Positions 1 to 13,241 of a stretch of DNA of 64,000 nucleotides are shown here, one piece after another. Both the position numbers and the translations under genes were made by a program. The notes under the pieces are model-generated. The model was not told the origin of the DNA, did no database searches, and was given only the letters and a program-made list of their open reading frames with translations. This DNA is from Amyelois transitella (Eukaryota; Arthropoda; Insecta; Lepidoptera; Pyralidae), in contig NC_083516.1 of NCBI RefSeq assembly GCF_032362555.1, positions 4,055,001 to 4,119,000 on the forward strand, read 5' to 3'. Within the stretch, counting starts at the first letter, position 1. Each line of letters begins with the position of its first letter.

Positions 1-1849
1 TGAAGGTCTTTCCACACGTAAAAAAAAGGTTAGGTTAGGTTAATAATTATGTAAGTACTTTTAAAAGGCGAACCTTTTTCATTCTTTATTTCACTAGATT
101 TAGATGAGTGAAATGATATATCACTAGATTGAAATAGTATTTTGTCATATCACTAATAATTTTTTTAGTAAGAAGATGTATTAAATAGGAATATTCACCA
201 TCTTCCGTGATTTCGTGCTATACCTAGGGATTTCGTGAAATCTCTGATATCCTCATTTCTCTGCGACATATATATATCACAATAAAGTACTTACGTAAAA
301 AGTATAATTTATTTTTCCTACTGCTAGGCAAAAGTACTTACTCTTCGCTAGATTTGTTACACGAAGTTATGAAGATAATTAGAAAATCACCCCTTTCCTT
401 TCAAATAAGAGTTACCTATATACATGTAAAAAAATTGTGGGGATTATAAAAAAAAACAGTTGAAAAATATACACATTTTATTTGAGTATAATATAGCATA
501 AACTTATCTTAATTTTCAACAGTCCATATTAAAAACAATCACTTTTCTTTAGTCTTCCTGATAAATGTTTATATATTTAAAACATAATAATCAGAAAGTA
601 ATTAAATAATACAAAATGCACTTAAGGGTAGGTTAGGTAGATAGGTACCTACCAAGATTAAAAAATAAAGTCGGATAGTGTTCTCCAAGCGGAATAAATG
701 TAATGTGTGTTTACTAAATGGCTTTGTTTATTGATTTTTAACATGTATCTAACTATTGAATTTTATACCAACCATTTACAAAAAACAAGGTTAAAAAAGG
801 GAATAAAAGCGACTCTCTAGAATGAGATGATTGAACAAGACCTTCAATTTAAAATAATATTACTTATCTAGTAGTTAATTTAAAAAAGAGAGAAGAGATG
901 ATTGATCAAAAAACTGAGAACTTGTTAAGAGCCTTTAAACTTTTGCATGACTTGACGGATTGTTCCATTACTTCACCATCGCCAGCAAATTTAGTAAATT
1001 CGGAATTGAGCCTCGGTCACTTTTGTAACACAAGTTGTTAATAGCGTGTAAAATGATAAATATAATATAGAAATATTCCTCATATGAAGTGCTTACATAT
1101 TAGATACGTCGATATCGGCGAGACTTCAATACATTAAATAGAAAGGATAAAACAAAAAGTTGGTAACTTAAATGTCTAATGTCTCATGCCGTAACGCGAC
1201 AATGCTTAGATTGTTCTGGCGGGGTTCAAACATAGTAATCACTTGTATCAAAATATGTATAACAGAAAACAATTAATTGAGGTCCCTAACACGCGCAGAC
1301 AGAGCGGAAATTGACCATTAGACTAGCCGCTGACTATATTTCTTTGCTTACTTATTTAAACATTTATGGACACAAAAAAAAATATTTACCTATCGACACA
1401 ATATAAAGACAGAATTTAGCTTAGACAGCTTTTTTGTTGAAATTCAAAAGCTTTGAAGTCTTTGACAATTACAACAAGTAATAGTGACGACTCTTTCTTA
1501 CGACGATTACATTAATTAGCTAATTGAGAATTTTATAATGCGTCGTGTAGATGATTCCCTGCATTTTTTTTCAAAAAAATAAATTTCTTTCTAGGAGACA
1601 TAATATGTCATAATATGTACATATTATGTAAAAAAAAATTGAAATCTCAAAACATGATATCAATATTTTGACTCATTAGAAAAAAATCACAAACGTAGGT
1701 TTAAAAATATCTTTCAATGAATAGAACTTTGTAAAAATGTACCTAAGCATACATTATTTTGGCATTACCTTATGTATCAAACAATTTACTAGCATAATAC
1801 TGTTATGAAAAACACAAAATATTGTTTCTACGGGCTTTTCGTACGCATG

Positions 1850-2108
1850 TGTGCGTGAGCGCCCGTGTACAGACATACCTGGCCGAGGCCCGATGCTATA
1901 CGGACGTGTCGCTTGTCGTCACCCGATAAACCAAAAGAACGCGAAATCGCAAAAAGTTTTCAAGTAAATTCTTTATTAAATCTTTGTTTTTGTGTAAAAT
2001 TTCTTATTATTTTTAGAAGTATTGTTGTTTATAAAGTGTAATAAAGTGATTCCTGTGAAGAGATGTAAAAAGTTCACATACGCCAATCATATGCTTCGTG
2101 TATACAAG
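1850..2108 (+). other. Candidate orphan first exon with strong splice donor
   Basis: A locally GC-richer stretch (about 1850-1925) is followed by a transcript-like segment ending in an ideal donor, AAG|GTAAGA, at 2108/2109. The last ATG (2091) opens six codons in phase 0 up to the donor. A minimal ATGTAA start-stop lies just upstream, near 2073. I found no plus-strand coding exon downstream before SLBP, so this could be a noncoding RNA antisense to CMTR1, a gene with exons elsewhere, or chance. Confidence 0.2.
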
Positions 2109-2466
2109 GTAAGAAATTTAGTTTTTTGACTCTTATTGAAGGTAGAAATGTAGGTTTCTAATTTGTAAACATCGTTGCACAATCTTATTTTATTACAATT
2201 AAGGTAGGTACTAATGTTAGGTATATACGCTCAAATAATATAATTTGTGCTGTACTAATGTATTGATTGAGTGATACCAATATCTTTCCATCAACATTGG
2301 TCTTAGGTTGGTAGGTACCTAGTTAGAATACCTACTTAATAATTTCAAAATACAAGGACATGTGTGTTTTTGTGAATCTTACGCAGTTTCTTTCTATTTA
2401 TGTTACTTTCTTTGATGAGCTAAAGACAAAAAAAAACTCGTGTAAAAATGTTAGCGTAACTTTTGT

Positions 2467-2605
2467 ACTAGCTGTTGCCCGCAACTCTATGTGCATTAGC
2501 AAAGAAATAATGGAATATGTAAAAAAAGGGGAAAATTATTCATCCTTGAATGATTCCCAATATAACAAATCCACGCGGACGAAGTCGCGGGCACAGCTAG
2601 TTGTT
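2467..2605 (+). repeat. Lep1-type Helitron fragment
   Basis: The segment carries the body and end typical of Lep1 non-autonomous Helitrons of Lepidoptera: AAGAAATAATGGAA, then GGGGAAAATTATTCATCC, and the terminal CGCGGACGAAGTCGCGGGC ... ACAGCTAG. An inverted partial copy of the end (CTAGCTGTTGCCCGC) sits at its left border. The first half of the element is missing. An apparent 87-codon reading frame here is made of this repeat. Confidence 0.75.
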
Positions 2606-3303
2606 GTGGATAATAAAATCTAATTAGTTTTTATTATCCACATCCATATCATTTATCGTATCCATATCCGTTTTAATATACTTTAACGTAAGTTTTTGTT
2701 TTTTATACTTATATACCTATGATATTTTTACTGATTTGTATTTTAAATTTATAAATAAAAATATTTCAAAGAAATCTCAAATGTTTTAATTTTTTTTTCT
2801 ATGTTTTTGTCAATCATGACGTGTCTAATATCAGATTATGTCTTTTATTTCAATTTTGTCTCACCACGTGCGCCATCTGTGGTCACAAATTGGTCACAAG
2901 TGTTGTTGATAGATAGCGTTGAAGTCGATTATGTCAATGTGTGCCTGCGTTTCTAAATTTCATTTAACTGATGGGATTTAAGGGGCCTTAAATCTAACCG
3001 ATCTACACGACATTCATAGCTATGTTTGATTTTATAAGATATGAACTTTCATAAGAATCAATTGCTTTCAATTGTGTAGATTAATAAAATAAGTAAAAAG
3101 TACTTGTCAATTGAATGTATCGCATCAAATTATCCATAATAAATAACACAAGTTAATAATTCACAAATAAAATTATATTTCGCAAATTTTTGTCCTCCCA
3201 GTTGTCAAATGTCTCCCGCCCAAGACTTAACTAGTGCAAACATAAAAAGAATTTAATGGTTTATAATAACGGCGGCGTTTTAAAGGACAAATTTAAATTA
3301 ATT

Positions 3304-6300
3304 TTACGCCTTGCCAGTATTCTTTAAAACGTAATGTTCGACATCTGCTCGCGACACCCCTATTTCCGGCCCTGTCTTACCTTCAAAAATAGCACACGCG
3401 CGCTGGTCCCAAGACCACATAACCCTACCCATGTACGCTCTTATCATATCCAATGTAGCTTCTGGCAGCAAAATATATTCACTTCGAGGTTTCTTGTCTT
3501 TTCCGACACAAAAGTAATATTTCTTATTAAAATTCTTCGACATTTGTGCTATCCAGGGCTCTGAAAAAAAAAACAATTAACTCCACATAAAATTTAAATA
3601 CATATACATACATAACATAATATAATCACCCTTGCGGCGTAGACAGAGCCAAGTCTTGAAAAGACTGAAAGAACACATTCATCTTTTGACAGGTTGCAAG
3701 CTCATTGCCTAAATCGAAGAATCTCAAGTTTTTAAGCCTATCCCTTAGTCGCCTTTTACGACATCCATGGGAAAGAGATGGAGTGGTCATTCATGTTCTA
3801 TTGGAGCCGGGAAGCACTCCGCAAATTATCATGATAATGAACATTAAAGTACACATCGAAATTACTGAAGAATGTCCTTCGTCAACAAATAAACTGAATG
3901 AAAATAACACAATTTTAAAATGACAAGAGACCTACAAAAAATCTTTTCGTAGTTTTTATTATAATGAAATATTAAAAATATGCTAACCCATCGTTAATAA
4001 CAAAAGGGAGGGACGGGGTGTAATATGTATGTATTGCACAAGGCATACCTTTAATTTCCTTCAAGAATAAAACTGAGCCTACAGTATAAAACATGCCACT
4101 CCCATTTATCCTGTTCGGAGTGTCCATAATCACTGCCCTTTTGTTGCGCTTCATGTCGTGAATTTGCAAGTGGTTGATAAATGTGGGGAAATTTTCCATA
4201 TTGAAAAACCTCTTACATCTTATTGGCATAGCATTTCTATCAAAAGGCTTATTAAGGGCGTTACAAAATAAGTCGCATTGGTTGATCCTGTAAAATAAAT
4301 TATCATGTTAAATATTAGCTAGGTTTTTAGGGTTCCGTTCCTAGTATAAAGTTAAAAACCCAATTACTAAGCCTGCGCTTTCTGTCTGTCATCAGGCTGT
4401 ATCTCATAAACCGTGATCGCTAGAAAGCTGAAATTTTCACAAATTATGCATTTTGTTGCTCCTATAACAACAAACACATTAAAAAAATAATTATATTAAG
4501 TCCCCGTACAATAAAGGTATGTTTTTCGTGCACGAGTCCGACGGGCACTTGGCCGGATTTTTTTTTAACTTTCTACAAGATCAAATTAAAATAAAAATGA
4601 TTATATGTAAGTATTGACTGTTTTAAAGTGACTTGTTTATATGCATGATCTATTTATATTCTATGACAAATGGGTTTTGTACTAAATATTGTTTTATTTA
4701 TAAAAGAGCATTTACCTGTTAGACAAAGACATATGTGTAATATCAATTCCACCAAGAACCATCCCATCTATGACATGTAAAGCCTTTGTAAACAATTGCT
4801 GATTACCTTCGCCTCTGTACTCCTTAACAATCTGAATTAAAAAAAATCATAATATGTAGTATAAATTACTAGCCCGCCACATAGTTCGCCTTAAAAGGCT
4901 ATTGAAGGATAAAGGGTAAGGGGAGAAACTTTCATACTTTAGTTTTTAAGTTGGACCAATTAGAGCAATAGTTTTCGCGAGATTCGATGCGACAAATATA
5001 CAGACAGAAATTCTAAAAATTGGTTTTTGAGCTTTTGTTGGTCTTTGATTTTTGGCAACATCATTCAAGTACAGGCATCGGCCAGTTATTATGTATGATA
5101 ATGTTAAAAATTGCTAATAAAATTTTGTGCCTGAGGGATGTAAACAAAAAGAGCAGTTTTTTTAATAAGAAGAATCTGCATGAAATTTTGTATTGAATAA
5201 AGCTAGTACGATAAAAAATATAAAAATATAGTGCAACGGCTCAGGAGATACCAGCGGCCAAACACCAATCAATGTTAGGTGGCACAGATATGTCCTGAGC
5301 CCACCGTACCTCTCCATATATGAGTGTGTTGGCCGGTATGGCCCGTTGCAGTTCAGTAACCAGGCGCCATCCGTTTTCCTCCAACTGGTACACTTGTCTG
5401 CCTCCACAACCTAAAAGAAGTACATAGGTATAAGTAAATCTATTTGCATACCCCTGTAACGCAAGAAGAATTATTTTTACAGTGGGCCACGGGCCAATAT
5501 AAGTGGCCCACTGTACATAAAAATAATGTTGAATTCCATATCATAATTCATTACTCTAGTACAAACATAACAGAAGAGCCAATATTACCCATAAATATCC
5601 TCAAACAGGATTCTGTTTTACTGCTGCTCACAAAGGTACAGTGCCAGTCATAAACGTGTCTGAAGTTGTTCAATTCAGCGGGATGTTCCAAGTACACTGG
5701 TTTCTTATTAAGCACATTGGTCCTGAAGCCTTGGTTGTTGTGTGACTCTGGCAGCGGGGTCTTTACAAGGGAGAGCATGCACTTGAGAGTGTCTTCCGGT
5801 CCATGCCTTTCAGGATGTATTCTGACTTGATCTGGCAACTGAAATACAAATTTAAATCAAACCTTCTTTAGTGGCATTGTGATGGGTAAATAAATTTTAA
5901 ATCCCTTCAAGATACGTGACCTGATTGATGACCGGCGCGGTATACAAGAAGTATCCCCATCTCGTTCTACCGCGTGGCGAAAGTGCATAACCCAGCCTGG
6001 TTTTCTTTATTTATTTAAGTAAGTAACTCTTATGTTATCAATTCACTGTCGAAGTACAACCAGATTTTCTTTTACGGCCTTGTCGAGGTGTTAATAACTA
6101 TTTGTTATTGCTACAGTAGATTCGTCCATAATGCACCTATACGACAACCTTGCGGTTATTGAACACTATAAATATTAAATTGTTGCTGTGAAAGAATTCC
6201 ATAGCCTGCATACTAAAACCTTCATGTAAGGTAGTTAACTAAATTGCATCAAAAATAGCACTGCCACTTACATTCCACAGTTTCAAACACTCCTCCCTCA

Positions 6301-9300
6301 TTTTTGCTTGACACGGCTCTTTTAAACTTTTGTCTTTACTAAAGGCTGCAATTTTTAATAAGTTCTTTATTTGCCTTTCACCAAGTCTGCAATAAAAAAC
6401 ATTGCTTAAAAGTGTACATGTGTAAATTAAATAACATGAAACAATTATGATCATTTTCACATTCGACTCCCCTTAAATGGCAGTGACTTCGATTGTTCAA
6501 ATTCTTTCTTTCTAATAGACAAAGGCACTTCCTTATACGAGTACGTCGATGTTCGCGTAATGCCTTCGATCAGCTAATCAAAACAGATGACATATGAAAA
6601 TATGATTATTCTTTCATTATTTTATCTATTACATAAAAGTAAGCAATTATCATTTTGACATTACATACACACAATTGCTTTTATAAATATAGTTGTAGAA
6701 TTCGGTATCCTCTTGCATAACGCTGAGTGGTACCAGTTGTGGGATATCATGCGGATGTTCGTCCTCCGCCGCCTTGCCAAGCATCTTGTTTACTTTAAAG
6801 AGGTGGTTTTCTGCGGCCTCCGTGCCTGGCCTCTTCCACAGGCAAATCAGATACCTTTCGGAGTTTGCGGGACGTGACGTCACGGGCTTGTGGATGCACA
6901 CTGAAAGCAATCTGACTTTGAATAACTAAAGCTTTAAAAGCTTATGTTTATATTTGTTTAACACCAACAAAAAGTCGTTTGGCTGATAGGTATGCTGGTT
7001 TGGCTGGTATAGTTTTGATAAGTCTATAAATGCTGCTTAAAATTCACTTAATTTGTAACAGATCCCTTTGGGTTTCTAATCATATAAATGAACGTGCCTT
7101 GTGGTTCCCGTCACCAATAGAAACACTACATCTCTGCCCCATGTATGTCGTAAAAGGCGATAGGTCTATTAATTTGGGATTCTTCTTTCAGCCGATTGGG
7201 CTAGCAACCTGTCACTATTTGAATCTCTATTCTCAAGCCTAACAGCTGAACGTGGCATATTTCTCTTTTCAAGACTATTGACTCTATCAACCTTGCATGG
7301 GATATAGACGTGTTTATATGTATGTATCTAAGATCTGACTGATAACTTTTCTTTGTCAACTTCTAGACCAAAAGTGATGGGTGAATAAACTATTCACAAC
7401 TTATGAAAATCAACTATTACCTTTATCAAAACATCTATACATAATGTAAATAAGTCCAACACTGAAAAGTGTGAATACATCAAAGAGTTTGACGACAAAA
7501 TGTCCACCCGTGCGTACCAGCATAAGAGCGGCTAGGCACTGACATAGGTACAGCTGCTTGGAAAGTATCTCCTGTATGTTTTCTTGACCCTCCACAGAGA
7601 AGCCCTGGAAGAGAATTATTGTGAGAACACTGCTTGGCATTTAAGTTTCGCGCAGAGCATAAAAATGGGAATAAAAAATAGATACGAGATTTTTAGACGG
7701 CTAATCATTTCCACAGATCAAGTGGTTGATTCTACTCTTGTCACAAATCCAGTATACTATTTATACTATTTAAAGCAATAAAGAGTTATTTAGTCATGCA
7801 TAAGAAACGTAAATAAATCTTCAGAAATTAACTAGATTTTTTGAAAAAAAGTTTGCGGATGTTATTAAATTTATTTCTAATGTTTCATGATTATATAAAG
7901 ATGATTGATTGATTGATGATTTAAGTTCGCTTAATTTACGCTAAGTACCTGGGTGACCGAGCGGTCGCTGGAAGTTAGAGAAAATGAAACACTTATTAAG
8001 AAAAACACCAAATGCCACAAAAAAAATACAATATATATATTTTTTGTATTTTGTTTTATATATTTATGTATATATACATACATATTGCTTGTTTATTAGT
8101 AAAGTATATACTTACTCCATCTGCCATTAAGAAGTGAACTCCAATATCATCAGTCTGTCTCAAAACATGCTCCTTCAAGGACTCCAGGTTATCCGGATCA
8201 AATATGTTGCCATCGTTATTGACACCGTAATATGGATTAAAGGTCTCTGGAGAACCCGCATAAAAATCAGACAGTTTAAAATCATTCCGACCTTTCAGGG
8301 TGAAACCAAAACCTGGAAGTATAATAATTTTTATAAATAAAATAGGTACAAGTACTTTTAAGAAGACCATGCAAAAATAAAAATGATAAGTTATCCAAAG
8401 ATATAGTTTGGTTTTATCAATATCAAAAGACGCTATAAACGTGAAATTTGAAAAGAACTTTACACTTACAACAAGTTGCAATTTTAAATTGGACAAAAGG
8501 AAATCATTTTATTACAATTATTATATTACATGTATAAAATTCTGAAACCATATGTAAGATGGTGTCGCGCTATGCGGGCAAGGAGGGGTGGAAGCGGAAA
8601 TGCACAAGAGTTCTCAGATTTATTATTACAAATTAACACCGATGAACTTATTTCTTAGTTTATGGTGAAGTTGAAGATGTAATAAATCATAAGAACTTTT
8701 GGTTATGTGAACCGCACACAATCTTGACCCCTCGCAACGATCAAGCATTGGCTATCAACAATAGCATATTGGCGCGAAAGCTTGGTGATAGCGTAGAGTA
8801 CACCTCGATTCGACCACAGTCCAGGATACCGCCAACGCCATCGCGTACCCAACTGAATTTTTAAATTCTTTGTCGGCACAGGGTATTCCGTAGTACAAAT
8901 TAAATTGAATAAGTGGGTGTATATTATAAGGAATATAAGTCCACCTAAATTGACCAACGGGACCCAACTGAGGGAAACATCCCTTCAGCGGAATATAGAG
9001 GCAGAGTCATTTACGGGGTGCGTTACGTGCGGTGCGGGATTGGAGAACGGGTATTTATCCCGATTATACCCAACAATTATCCGTTCCGATTCAAACGATT
9101 ACAGTTCCCCGTCAATACATGTAACGCTATGACAATCAACAAAGCGCAAGGGCAAACAATGAGTACCGCGGGAATCGACTTGACCAGTGATTGTTTTTCT
9201 CACGGACAATTGTACGTAGCCCTTTCTTCCCTGAGTGACGCCAGTAAGTTGAAATAACTACAAATGTTGTTTATATAGAGAAGTTTGGCAATAATATACT

Positions 9301-11721
9301 AGCTATTGCCCTGATTCGGATCCAGTCGCGTAATGGTTTTTCAGCCTCATTTTTCACCTCCCGTGACAGCTCTTTTAGGTTTGATTTTTCGAAAGTCTAA
9401 TGAGGTCAAATAAAGACTATTATTATCGGGGGTTTTAAGCTATCTCTATAAAAAATTTCATCAACATTGGTCTAGCGGTATAGCCGTGAAACCGCAACCG
9501 TTCTAAAACCCGTTTGCCACTGAATTGTTCATCGAAAAGAAAACATTTTGAATCTATACTAATACGAGTATTATAAAGCTGAAGAGTTTGTTTGAACGCG
9601 CTAATCGCAGGAACTACTTGTTCGAATTGGCTTTAGGCTATAGAACATCACGGTGCAACTATACGGTACAAAGAAATAATGGAAAATAAGGAAAAAAACG
9701 GGAAAAAATATTCATCCTTGAGGGCTTCAATTATGCCCAAAATAACTTTTCCACGCGGACGAAGCCTCGGGCACAGCTAGTGCGTAATAAACCGACTTTC
9801 GCGTTTAAAATGTTGGTATTTAAAATGGTATGATTCCTGAAATATTTAAAATCCAATAAACATTTCCACATTATTCAACTGATCTCTTTAAAGTAAAACA
9901 AAAATTATTTCAAACCACACACAGACGAAGTTGCTTGAAATGTTCATGCTACTACATAATGGGGTACTATTTTAAGAATTTTACATTACCTTTAGCTTTC
10001 CATCCCTTACGATACAAAACATATTCGGAGAAGCCTCCAGGGCCAGCACAAACATCGGCAAAATAAAGCAATTCCTTTTCATCCAACGCACGTTCCTTAC
10101 TATTTCGTTTTTTGGGGTTAGTAAATATAAAATCGAAAACAGCATCCAAATTGGCCATCTTTACTGCAGCCCTGTTTAAAAATATAACTGCACCAATTGT
10201 CTCATATGGATTACTCCTAAATCGAGCATGTCTCAAATCTTCATCATCCAAGCTATCAAATATAGTCTGTAACATAATATATATACATCAAGTAAGATAA
10301 AGTCAGAACAGGAAAGTGTCTAACAACTGCCCTAAAATAGTTTACCTTTGCATCAAGAACCCCTTTTAGTATTTGTACATCAACAAAATCTGTTTCATCA
10401 TCTATAGTTAATTTTTTTGGCCCAAAACTAAGCCACTTGTCTAAAATGTCACCAGACAGAGTTTCTTGTGGTGCTGGTGGCATCCAATCCTAAAAAAAAT
10501 CATACTAATTTAGTAACTTTTACCATTATTCATTTTTGCTTTTCCTTCAATCCAAAAGAAGGACAATTCTATCTTGTCTTACTTTTTTCTTCAAAATTTA
10601 AGTTCCAAACCATGCTGTCTATTAACATTTATTATGAAAGCATCTAGAAAATACAATAAGAAAAACTCACTACTATCTCCTTAGCTTCTGGCTCAGCATC
10701 ATCTGGTGACCATTTGAAATTCTGAGGTACTTGACCAACCACGGAGGGCTTTAATCCCAAACCTCTTCTTCCCTTTTGAGTGGAAGCCTCAACCGGGTCT
10801 ACACGACCATGCTCAAATTTACCCAAACCTTTCCCTACTTTGAAACCCATCATACTCATCATACGTTTAGACTTTTCTGAAAAACCACTACCAAATGATC
10901 CAGTGCCATGATCAACTTCATCAGGACTTTTACCATAAAATTTGTTATCATTTGTATCTTGAAAGCTAAGCCGCAAAGAGGTTTCTCCATTTTCAACATT
11001 ATCATCAAGAGATGGTTGGTAATCTTGATACTGATCTGATATAGGTGATGAACAATTTTCACTTGAACTACTTCTACTTCTCCTGCTACCAGGGCTGTTA
11101 TCCGTGAGACTTCGGGGAAGTTCTGCTCTTGAGTAATTCGCTTGAGGAATATTTGTTGGTTCCTCATCTGATTCATGTAAAACTAAAAAAAACAATAAAA
11201 ATAAAGGATTTAAGACTCGAGGTACAACTTGGAAGAAAGAAAAGAAATAGAATTTAAAATGTTTCTTATACAAATATTTCTTGACTTAACAGCAGTAACA
11301 TAGAATGCAATTTGATATATGTAAATATAATGTTATACCTGAGCCATGAGAAGTAGTGGAAGCATAAGTATCCGCCCGGGACCGTTTTTGGGGGACTGGG
11401 GATGCATCACTGCCAGAATAAGTGTCAACGCGCGTCCGTTTCTTGGCCTGTACATTAACAGACTCATCGCTGCCGGAATCTTCGTCACCTGAAGGATCTG
11501 AGTACAACAATTATTGGTTATGTTTCAAAACATTAATTAGAATTTAAAAAATACGATATTAGCACACACTCGACCCTTGAATGCAGGAAAATTTTGTCGT
11601 TATCAAATTTTAGGCTTGGGTATGAAATATACACAGTTAACTACCCATAAATAAGACTTAATTACGATACATAAAATAGCAAAAACAAGTAAAATAAGGG
11701 CTTACCTGATAGAGTCATCAT
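3304..11721 (-). CDS. CMTR1: Cap-specific mRNA (nucleoside-2'-O-)-methyltransferase 1
   Basis: Transfers methyl from SAM to the 2'-O of the first transcribed nucleotide (cap 1) in the nucleus. Fourteen exons join in frame to 932 aa: 11706-11721, 11339-11497, 10671-11182, 10346-10489, 9990-10266, 8116-8312, 7421-7604, 6669-6900, 6272-6386, 5589-5838, 5310-5410, 4716-4831, 4049-4287, 3304-3560. The N-terminus is Ser/Arg-rich with a nuclear-localisation-like stretch. A G-patch follows at about residues 159-204 ([14 protein letters not shown]). The FtsJ domain has [10 protein letters not shown] at about 350 and a visible K-D-K set: K~313 (AAVKM), D~434 (MADG), K~474 ([10 protein letters not shown]). 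The C-terminal half matches the guanylyltransferase-like domain and ends near a WW-like segment (EPWIAQ). The length is close to that of vertebrate orthologs. The start is the first of two adjacent ATGs. The exon 11 donor (GAG|GTACGG, 5310) was chosen because reading further gives a stop. Confidence 0.95.
3604..3826 (+). repeat. Dispersed ~240-bp repeat, family A
   Basis: A diverged copy of the commonest repeat in this window. It runs from a TATG-rich edge through a GTAGACAGAGCC word, a GATTCAAATAGTGACAGGTTGC region and TTAGTCGCCTTTTACGACAT to GCCGGGAA. The best copy is at 37853-38102. It lies in the last intron of CMTR1. No coding capacity is seen; the superfamily is not clear to me (possibly a LINE tail or non-autonomous DNA element). 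Confidence 0.7.
4319..4566 (+). repeat. Dispersed repeat, family C (GGGTTCCGT ... ACTTGGCCGG)
   Basis: A common lepidopteran interspersed repeat recognised by its GGGTTCCGTTCCTAG head, the CTGTCTGTC ... GCTGTATCTCATAAACCG middle and the GAGTCCGACGGGCACTTGG tail followed by a T run. It lies in a CMTR1 intron. A short piece of a similar head occurs at about 49288-49330. Confidence 0.6.
7101..7329 (-). repeat. Dispersed repeat, family A (reverse orientation)
   Basis: A full-length but diverged family A copy in a CMTR1 intron. It begins with GTGGTTCCCGTCACCAATAG, includes GTCGTAAAAGGCGATA and GGGCTAGCAACCTGTCACTA, and ends in a TATATGTATGTAT tail. Confidence 0.7.
8700..9257 (+). pseudogene. Helitron Rep/Helicase relic (C-terminal helicase part)
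   Basis: The decayed 3' end of a Pif1-like helicase from an autonomous Helitron, inside a CMTR1 intron and antisense to that gene. Conserved pieces appear in order but in shifted frames: [17 protein letters not shown] (about 8720-8770), then [15 protein letters not shown] (about 8934-8978), ESFTGC, and the helicase motif region [11 protein letters not shown] (about 9128-9160) with [12 protein letters not shown] at about 9197-9232. Stops and frameshifts separate the pieces, so it is inactive. Family assignment rests on established Helitron helicase motifs. Confidence 0.85.
9553..9780 (+). mobile_element. Lep1-type non-autonomous Helitron
   Basis: Starts TCTATACTAATACGAG and continues ATTATAAAGCTGAAGAG ... 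GAACGCGCTAATCGCAGG ... TTTAGGCTATAGAACATCACG ... TTCATCCTTGAGGGC, ending ACGCGGACGAAGCC ... ACAGCTAG with T after it. The TC start and CTAG end fit Helitron rules. An internal deletion removes part of the middle. It sits about 300 bp downstream of the Helitron helicase relic in the same intron. Confidence 0.8.
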
Positions 11722-13241
11722 GGTGATTGTTGAAGAGTTAAATTTGATTTTTCCTTTTTATTACTTTCCACTAAAAGAAAATCCCGTAACCAGACAATTC
11801 TTGATGACAAGTTTTGTTTTAGTTTAGATAAAACAGCCTGGCTCTAAAGAAAACAAGCGATTGTATGAAACGATTGGGAATTTTTAAGGCGTTTATGTTC
11901 GAAAGCCTCTTCATTGATAAAAATTCAATGAACAACTGACGGCTTTCGAAATTTTATGGATTATACTAGCCGCCATTTTAAATCCGCCGCAAATATATTT
12001 ATCATTCATTATTGACATACATGACATTCTTCATTCACTTCTTTCCGTGACTATGCCGCCCGTTTATTGTTGTTTTATTGGAAATATCTGAGCTTATTTT
12101 TCAAGTAATCTGCATATTTTTCCAAAATAATATATGTGGAATAGCAACCCAAAATGATTGAAATATAAAAGAAAAGGTACGTAATTTGTAAATCGAACAT
12201 TGTAGAGATTCACAAGATTTCCAGTAGATGATCGGTAAGTATTAATATTATTACAGTGTGTCACAACGTTATCTTAGTCATTAATTTTATTGTAAAATAA
12301 TATAAACCAGTAATCTATAAAACTTACGAGAAAGAGGCGTGATTTATGTATGTATGTATATTAACCTTATAAACAAAGTTTAGCGATAATTTAATTTTTT
12401 AACGATTATTTTAATAAGAGTGAGCGAGGGTCAACAGAGCCGTGAATACCTACGCATGTCAATACGCATGAAAATTTAATTCTAGTTTTCTTTTCAGCTT
12501 TGAAAGACAAGTGGCATCCAGAAACAAAACTGTGATCAATGAACAAATAAAAAGATGTCTGTGGCAAATTTCCTTCCAAATGTCCCCTCTTCTCTCGGTA
12601 CTGTAACCGCGGGCGGGAATCCCCGATCGGTCGACAACGCGATTCGGTTTCTGACACGCAGCAATATTTAAATTTTTCGCGCGGTTTTAGAAACGCGACT
12701 ATTTTGAGTCCCTGAACATTATTTTGGGGACAACGGGACAGGTGGTCGAATAAAGGGACAGTCCCGTTAAAAACGGGACGTCTGATCACTGTATTTATTT
12801 ATTTGAGGTACAGGTACGGGTTAGGTTACTGTTGGCTCTGTCAACCCTGCAAGGGACGTGATTATTATGTATATATGAAAATCTTCCATGCATGGAATGG
12901 ATAAACTTATTGACGACCGAAAAAAAATAACAATCAAGCGTCCATCGTCATAGTATCTCTATTTAGAAACACAAAGCATTACAGAAAGCTGAGATAGGAA
13001 TGGCGATCTGAGATCGATTAATCGATTTAAGCCCAAAAAATCAATTTTTTAATTGATATGCAGTACTGAATCAATGGTTCAGCCTTAAAAATCGTCATTT
13101 GATTTTTTTAAAGTTTAAATGTGAAGCATTGGGGCTATAACTTAATAAATACATACATACATATGGTCACGTCTATATCCCTTGCGGGGTAGACAGAGCC
13201 AACAGTCTTATTGATCTATTTCGAGAAGAATCGCTAGAAAT

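Larger units (their letters stand above)
1..3303. other. Intergenic region left of CMTR1
   Basis: AT-rich sequence with no recognisable protein domain in any frame. It holds a candidate first exon (1850-2108) and a Lep1-type repeat fragment (2467-2605). CMTR1 is transcribed leftwards into this region; a minus-strand ATTAAA-type polyadenylation signal (TTTAAT on the plus strand) lies near 3253, about 50 bases past the CMTR1 stop. Near 2867-2890 a CACGTG E-box is followed by a GCGCCATCTGT word, seen directly. Confidence 0.6.

Noticed and set aside
5162-5407. 81-codon frame at 5.2 kb as a CMTR1 exon
   Set aside because: Wrong frame and too long; the true exon is 5310-5410 in another frame, ending at GAG|GTACGG.
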